From positions 1,178,001-1,242,000 of the forward strand of contig NZ_JAHXYZ010000002.1 in the NCBI RefSeq assembly GCF_019969685.1: a DNA stretch of 64,000 bases, given 5' to 3'. The translations under genes and the position numbers were made by a program. The notes below the pieces were generated by a model that was given only the letters and a program-made list of their open reading frames with translations, did no database searches and had not been told where the DNA came from. Source of the stretch: Microbacterium sp. EST19A (GTDB taxonomy: Bacteria > Actinomycetota > Actinomycetes > Actinomycetales > Microbacteriaceae). Shown here in pieces: positions 59,966-64,000 of the stretch (position 1 is the first letter of the stretch; every line of letters starts with the position of its first letter).

Positions 59966-61553
59966 CCCGTTGGTGAGACACGCCCTCTCCGGCCGATCAC
60001 GGCGCGGCAACCCCAGAGAGCACAACGCGCGCCTGCCTGTTGCGGTGCCTTTCCCCGTAGCGATTGTCGCGTCCGCCATCGCAGGAGGAATGCTGGATCT
60101 CGGCTACCCCGCATACGGGTGGTGGCCTGCAACGTTCGTGAGCGTCACCATCGGGCTGTGGACGCTCCGCGGACGTTCTCTCCCCAGGGCGTTCCTGATC
60201 TCGCTCGTCTACGGCGCGGCCTTCTACTTCACCCACTTGGTATGGGTGTCACGGTTTCTGGGGCCCATCCCGTGGGTCGCGCTGGCTGGCTTGGAATCCC
60301 TGCTATTCGGTGCCGGCGGCGTGCTGATCGCACTTGCCTATCGTGTCGCCACCACCCGGGCGGGATACGGGTATCGCGCGATCACTCCCGTGCTCGTCGC
60401 CGGGGTGTGGGTGCTGCGAGAAACGCTGATGGGGAGTACGCCGTACACCGGGTTCCCGTGGGCGCGCGTCGGTTTCAGCCTCGCCGAGAGCCCGCTCGCG
60501 GAGGCCGCTTCATGGGTGGGAACAACCGGGCTGTCCTTCCTGACGGTTCTCGTCTGCGCGAGCGTCGTGGAGGCCCTCATCCTCCGCCGATGGGAGCCAG
60601 CAGCAGCAGCGGCGGTCATCGTCGTTGCCGCGATAGCCGTCCCTCTGTTCCCCACCGAGCAAGTGGGAACGATGCGCGTCGGATGGGTGCAGGGCAACGG
60701 CCCTAGCGGCTACTTCGACACCAGGACAACAGGTGACATCATGCGCGCGCAGGAAGAAGCGACCGCTCCTCTTCTGGACCGTGAGATGGACCTTCTCGTC
60801 TGGCCAGAAGGGGCCGTCGACGCCGATCCCCTGCGCGATGTCGCCGTCGCAGGACGCCTTGATCGACTCGTGCAGGGTGCTGGCGCTCCGGCACTGGTGA
60901 ATGCGGCGACCACTCGTGGAGCCGACACGTTCAACACCTCAATGCTGTGGACCAGCGCCGGGCCGCAGCAGCTCCACGACAAGGCCAACCCCGTCCCTTT
61001 CGGCGAATACGTCCCGGATCGTTGGTTTTACGAAGCGATCGCCCCCGACCTCATCGGATTGATACAACGCGAGTACACACCCGGCTCCAACACACCCCTC
61101 GTGAACGTTGGCGATGTGCCCATCGGTCTGGCGATATGTTTCGACGTCATCTACGACGACGTCATCCACCAAAGCGCGGCCTCTGGCGCGCAGATGTTCG
61201 TGTTTCAAACCAACAACGCGGACTTCAGAGGCACCGACGAGAACCTCCAACAGCTGGCCATCGCCCGCATGCGCGCGATCGAAACCGGGAAAACTGCCGT
61301 GAACGTCTCCACCACCGGGACCAGTCAAGTCATCGGCCGCGACGGGCAGGTGTTGGCTCAGGTTGCGGTGGACACGACCGCGGCGAAGATCACCGAGGTC
61401 CCTCTCCGCACCGGCACGACCCTCGCCGTCGTGCTGATGCCGTGGCTCGGCTGGACACTCAGTATCGGAACCGTACTAGCGCTGCTCATCATGTCGATCC
61501 GACGGCGGCGGTTGCATGCTGACTCCCAAGAAGACGGATGGATGAAGTTGTGA
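59949..61553 (+). CDS. lnt: Apolipoprotein N-acyltransferase
   Basis: The 534-residue protein has an N-terminal block of about six helices and a nitrilase-like domain with the catalytic triad: Glu in LLVWPEGAV, Lys in LHDKANPVPFGEYVP and Cys in LAICFDVIYDD. It adds the third acyl chain to the N-terminal Cys of processed lipoproteins. Lnt in actinobacteria is usually single; finding it in a copper operon with LspA and a lipoprotein gene is unusual. It overlaps the next gene by 4 bases. Confidence 0.92.
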   Translation: MTVTADPLVRHALSGRSRRGNPREHNARLPVAVPFPVAIVASAIAGGMLDLGYPAYGWWPATFVSVTIGLWTLRGRSLPRAFLISLVYGAAFYFTHLVWVSRFLGPIPWVALAGLESLLFGAGGVLIALAYRVATTRAGYGYRAITPVLVAGVWVLRETLMGSTPYTGFPWARVGFSLAESPLAEAASWVGTTGLSFLTVLVCASVVEALILRRWEPAAAAAVIVVAAIAVPLFPTEQVGTMRVGWVQGNGPSGYFDTRTTGDIMRAQEEATAPLLDREMDLLVWPEGAVDADPLRDVAVAGRLDRLVQGAGAPALVNAATTRGADTFNTSMLWTSAGPQQLHDKANPVPFGEYVPDRWFYEAIAPDLIGLIQREYTPGSNTPLVNVGDVPIGLAICFDVIYDDVIHQSAASGAQMFVFQTNNADFRGTDENLQQLAIARMRAIETGKTAVNVSTTGTSQVIGRDGQVLAQVAVDTTAAKITEVPLRTGTTLAVVLMPWLGWTLSIGTVLALLIMSIRRRRLHADSQEDGWMKL

Positions 61554-62053
61554 AGCTCAAGATTCTGACCTCTGTCGCGGCACTCTGCGCACTGCTTCTA
61601 CTCAGCAGCTGCGCACCCACCGTCCACCTCGAGCCCGCAGCAAACGCGAATGACCCGCTGTGCGCAGAGGTCACCGTGCGACTACCGGACTCGATTGGCG
61701 ACCAGGCTCGTGTCTGGACGGACGCTCAGGCCACCGCAGCATGGGGCACCCCCAGTAGCGTGCTCCTCACCTGCGGGTTGGAGCCCCCGGCCCCCACCAC
61801 CCTGCAATGTGTCAGCTTGGGGGGCGTCGACTGGATCGTCGACGAGGAGGAGACCCCGAATCTGCGGCTCACAACCTACGGCCGAGATCCAGCTGCCCAG
61901 GTGTACGTAGACACCGCCACCCTGTCGGCGGACGCGGTTCTTGAATCTCTCGCCGGGGCGATCCAGCAGCTCCCCAAGACCGGTGAATGCACGGCACCTG
62001 TGACGGAAGACCCGGACGTCGCGGACGCTGAGACGGGAGCTACCACTCCATGA
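61550..62053 (+). CDS. DUF3515 lipoprotein
   Basis: The 167-residue protein has a lipoprotein signal (LCALLLLSSC followed by Ala) and the DUF3515 core VHLEPAANANDPLCAEVTVRLPDSIGDQARVWTDAQATAAWGTPSSVLLTCGLEPPAP. Family function is unknown. It is the only lipoprotein in the chain and directly follows lnt (GTG start, 4-base overlap), so it is the natural local substrate of LspA and Lnt. Extra Cys residues (LC, TC, QC, EC) form a pair pattern. Confidence 0.88.
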   Translation: MKLKILTSVAALCALLLLSSCAPTVHLEPAANANDPLCAEVTVRLPDSIGDQARVWTDAQATAAWGTPSSVLLTCGLEPPAPTTLQCVSLGGVDWIVDEEETPNLRLTTYGRDPAAQVYVDTATLSADAVLESLAGAIQQLPKTGECTAPVTEDPDVADAETGATTP

Positions 62054-63948
62054 ATCCCGTTGTTCTCCGGATCGTTGGACCAACGATTCTCGTTGTCGCC
62101 GCACTCATCGCTGTGGTGGTCGGGCTCGCGATCGGCGGAGGAGCTGCACCGAGACTCACCAGTGACCCTGGAGCGCTCGTGCGATGGGGACTCCCGGCCG
62201 CGAAGCTGTTCGTCAATCTTTCCGGTGCGGCGATGCTCGGGCCACTGGTACTGGCGGTGTTCGCTCTCCCCTCGGGGGGGAAACCCTTCACCGTCGCGCT
62301 CGATATAGCCTCCGCCGGCGCCGCAACCCTCACCATCACAAGCGGGGTGGTGGCTTTCCTCACCTTCCTGTCCTCATTCAATCCGCAAGTGAGCCTGAGC
62401 GCCGAGTTCGGCACGCAGCTCGGCCGCTTCCTCCTCGACACCGAGCTGGGACGATCATGGCTCATCACCGCGATCCTCGCCTCGGTCGTGACAGTTCTCG
62501 CATTCGCTGTGCGCAGCTATGGGGCGGTGCTGATCACAACCGTGCTTGCGATCATCAGCCTGATACCCATGGCCACCCAAGGTCATTCGGGTGAGCTCGC
62601 CAACCACGATCCCGCGGTCATGTCCCTCGTCCTGCACGTCATTTCAGCGGCAATATGGCTCGGAGGTCTCATCCTGCTCGTCGTCGCGCGACCGATCAGC
62701 TCTCCGCACGAACTCGAGAACCTGCTCCGCCGGTACTCGACGGTGGCACTCATCGCGTTCATCGGCGTCGCCGTCTCGGGATATGTGCGGGCGCTCACTG
62801 CCCTCGGCCGGTGGGAGGAGTTGGCCTCACCGTACGGCATCATCCTTCTCACAAAGATCGGCGCTCTTCTGGTCATGGGCGTCCTGGGTGCCGCCTACCG
62901 CCGTCGACTCATCGCAAAGGCCAACGAGGGCCGTGGCGCCTTCTGGATGATCGTGAGCGTCGAACTCGGTTTCATGGGTATCGCGAGCGGTGCCGCCGCC
63001 GCCCTCGCCCGCACCGCCGCCCCCGCCGACACGATCACACTCCCGCAGACCACCGCCGCAGAGATCCTCACCGACGCACCCGTCCCGGTCGCACTCACCC
63101 TGCAGAGATGGTTCACGGCGTGGAGCCCCGACCTCCTCTGGGTGCTCGTCGCGGGTTTCGGAATCGTCTTCTACCTCGTCGGCGTCCGACGCGCACGGCG
63201 CCGCGGGTATCCGTGGCCAGCCAGGCGGACGGTCAGCTGGATTGCGGGGATGGGGGCGCTTCTGTGGACGACCAGTGGGCCGATCGCAGCCTATGACGAT
63301 TCGCTCATCAGTATGCGATTCCTCTCTTTCGCTCTCCTCAGTCTCGCGATCCCCTTGCTCCTTGTCTTCGCGGCGCCGATCACCCTCGCAACCTTGGTCA
63401 TCCATCCACGGGACGATGGAAGCCGAGGACCGCGGGAATGGCTTGTCTGGGCCGCCCACAGCCCGCTGGCCAGATTTACTCTGCGCCCCGTCGTCTCCGC
63501 GGCTCTTTTCGCCACGTCGCTGTGGTTGTTCCACTACTCCGACCTGTTCCGCTGGTCGCTCTACGACCAGCTCGGAGCGGAATGGATGATCAGTCAGCTC
63601 CTCGTCACCGGGTGCCTCTTCGTGCGATCGCTTTCCCTGAACGCGTCCACGAGTCCCGAGGGGCGGTGGCGGTGGGCTTCACTCACTGCACTCACAGGCG
63701 TGGCAGCGTTCTTCGGCATCGCCACTAGCACTCGCTCCGACCTCATCGTCGCGGAGTGGTTTGGCGCCATGGGGCGGACGTGGGGACCCACCCCTCTCCA
63801 GGACCAGGCCCTCGCCGGAGGCGCCACCTTGATGATCGCGGGAACGCTCGCAATCCTCACCGGCTTCTCCGTCCTACACACGAAACGCAACAACCGACCT
63901 ACCGGTAGCACCCCCGTGCCCGCCGTACGAAAGGACCCGCACCTGTGA
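62050..63948 (+). CDS. Fused CopD-CtaG copper membrane protein
   Basis: The 632-residue protein has an N-terminal CopD domain (about residues 60-300: TQGHSGELANHDPAVMSLVLHVISAAIWLGGLILLVV with the His-containing helix) and a C-terminal CtaG domain (about 355-605: SMRFLSFALLSLAIPLLLVFAAPITLATLVIHP). About 14 helices are expected. CopD takes copper from CopC into the membrane; CtaG aids oxidase metallation. Its ATG overlaps the DUF3515 stop by 4 bases. Confidence 0.9.
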   Translation: MNPVVLRIVGPTILVVAALIAVVVGLAIGGGAAPRLTSDPGALVRWGLPAAKLFVNLSGAAMLGPLVLAVFALPSGGKPFTVALDIASAGAATLTITSGVVAFLTFLSSFNPQVSLSAEFGTQLGRFLLDTELGRSWLITAILASVVTVLAFAVRSYGAVLITTVLAIISLIPMATQGHSGELANHDPAVMSLVLHVISAAIWLGGLILLVVARPISSPHELENLLRRYSTVALIAFIGVAVSGYVRALTALGRWEELASPYGIILLTKIGALLVMGVLGAAYRRRLIAKANEGRGAFWMIVSVELGFMGIASGAAAALARTAAPADTITLPQTTAAEILTDAPVPVALTLQRWFTAWSPDLLWVLVAGFGIVFYLVGVRRARRRGYPWPARRTVSWIAGMGALLWTTSGPIAAYDDSLISMRFLSFALLSLAIPLLLVFAAPITLATLVIHPRDDGSRGPREWLVWAAHSPLARFTLRPVVSAALFATSLWLFHYSDLFRWSLYDQLGAEWMISQLLVTGCLFVRSLSLNASTSPEGRWRWASLTALTGVAAFFGIATSTRSDLIVAEWFGAMGRTWGPTPLQDQALAGGATLMIAGTLAILTGFSVLHTKRNNRPTGSTPVPAVRKDPHL

Positions 63949-64000
63949 CCTCCACCCACCGCACCCGCTGGCTCGCCAGCACACTTCTAGCCCTCATCAC
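63945..64000 (+). CDS. Start of an exported protein gene (truncated by window end)
   Basis: A GTG overlapping the CopD-CtaG stop by 4 bases opens MTSTHRTRWLASTLLALI, the basic-then-hydrophobic beginning of a signal peptide or lipoprotein signal. Only 18 codons are present. It continues the overlapping chain and is probably another extracytoplasmic component, but its identity is not visible. Confidence 0.6.
   Translation, partial: MTSTHRTRWLASTLLALI

Overview
The window is high-GC DNA from an actinobacterium, most likely a Microbacterium or a close relative in the Microbacteriaceae. The evidence is the product repertoire, the many leaderless starts that follow a TAGGCT-like -10 box directly, mycothiol-type arsenate reductases and the dense GTGA/ATGA stop-start overlaps. 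I see no rRNA, tRNA, CRISPR array, transposase or integrase.

Bases 1-38,000 look like ordinary chromosome. In order they hold an Erm-type 23S rRNA methyltransferase behind a putative regulatory leader peptide; a DesK/DesR-like two-component system; a small export protein; an ECF sigma factor fused to its own anti-sigma and membrane parts; a CmtR-CDF metal efflux pair; SDR and arginase-family enzymes; a CNNM/CorC-type protein; a TerC manganese exporter behind a probable yybP-ykoY riboswitch; an arsenate reductase with a CHY zinc finger; a TetR-VOC pair with a clear operator; two XRE regulators each divergent from redox genes; a rifamycin ADP-ribosyltransferase (arr); DUF389 and GNAT proteins; and a complete arabinan/arabinoxylan utilisation operon (lacI, solute-binding protein, two permeases, GH1, GH43 and a GH54 enzyme carrying three ricin-type lectin domains). 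After this come a broken PPOX/NnrD chimera, an HspR-like regulator, Hsp20 and a few hypothetical genes.

From about 38.1 kb to the end, the window is a 26-kb metal-resistance region with more A/T-rich spacers and repeated gene families. It has five blocks: (i) copper: csoR, copZ, CPH-type P1B ATPase, DUF6153-like and DUF305 proteins; (ii) arsenic: a flavin oxidoreductase and an aquaporin divergent from an ArsR-phosphatase fusion and a second ArsC, followed by an ArsO-like flavoprotein divergent from ArsR; (iii) a five-gene overlapping operon cmtR, SPC-type P1B ATPase, cadD, lspA, acr3; (iv) an acyltransferase-like membrane protein and a second DUF6153-like protein; (v) a chain of at least 11 overlapping or closely spaced genes from 54.9 kb beyond the end: DsbA-like, flavoprotein, CDF transporter, CopC, LspA, DUF6804-like, CtaG, Lnt, DUF3515 lipoprotein, CopD-CtaG fusion and a truncated exported protein.

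The most unusual feature is block (v). It joins copper handling (CopC, CopD, two CtaG domains), oxidative folding (DsbA) and a private lipoprotein maturation set (LspA and Lnt) in one transcription unit, which suggests an extracytoplasmic copper-loading or copper-sequestration system that matures its own lipoproteins.
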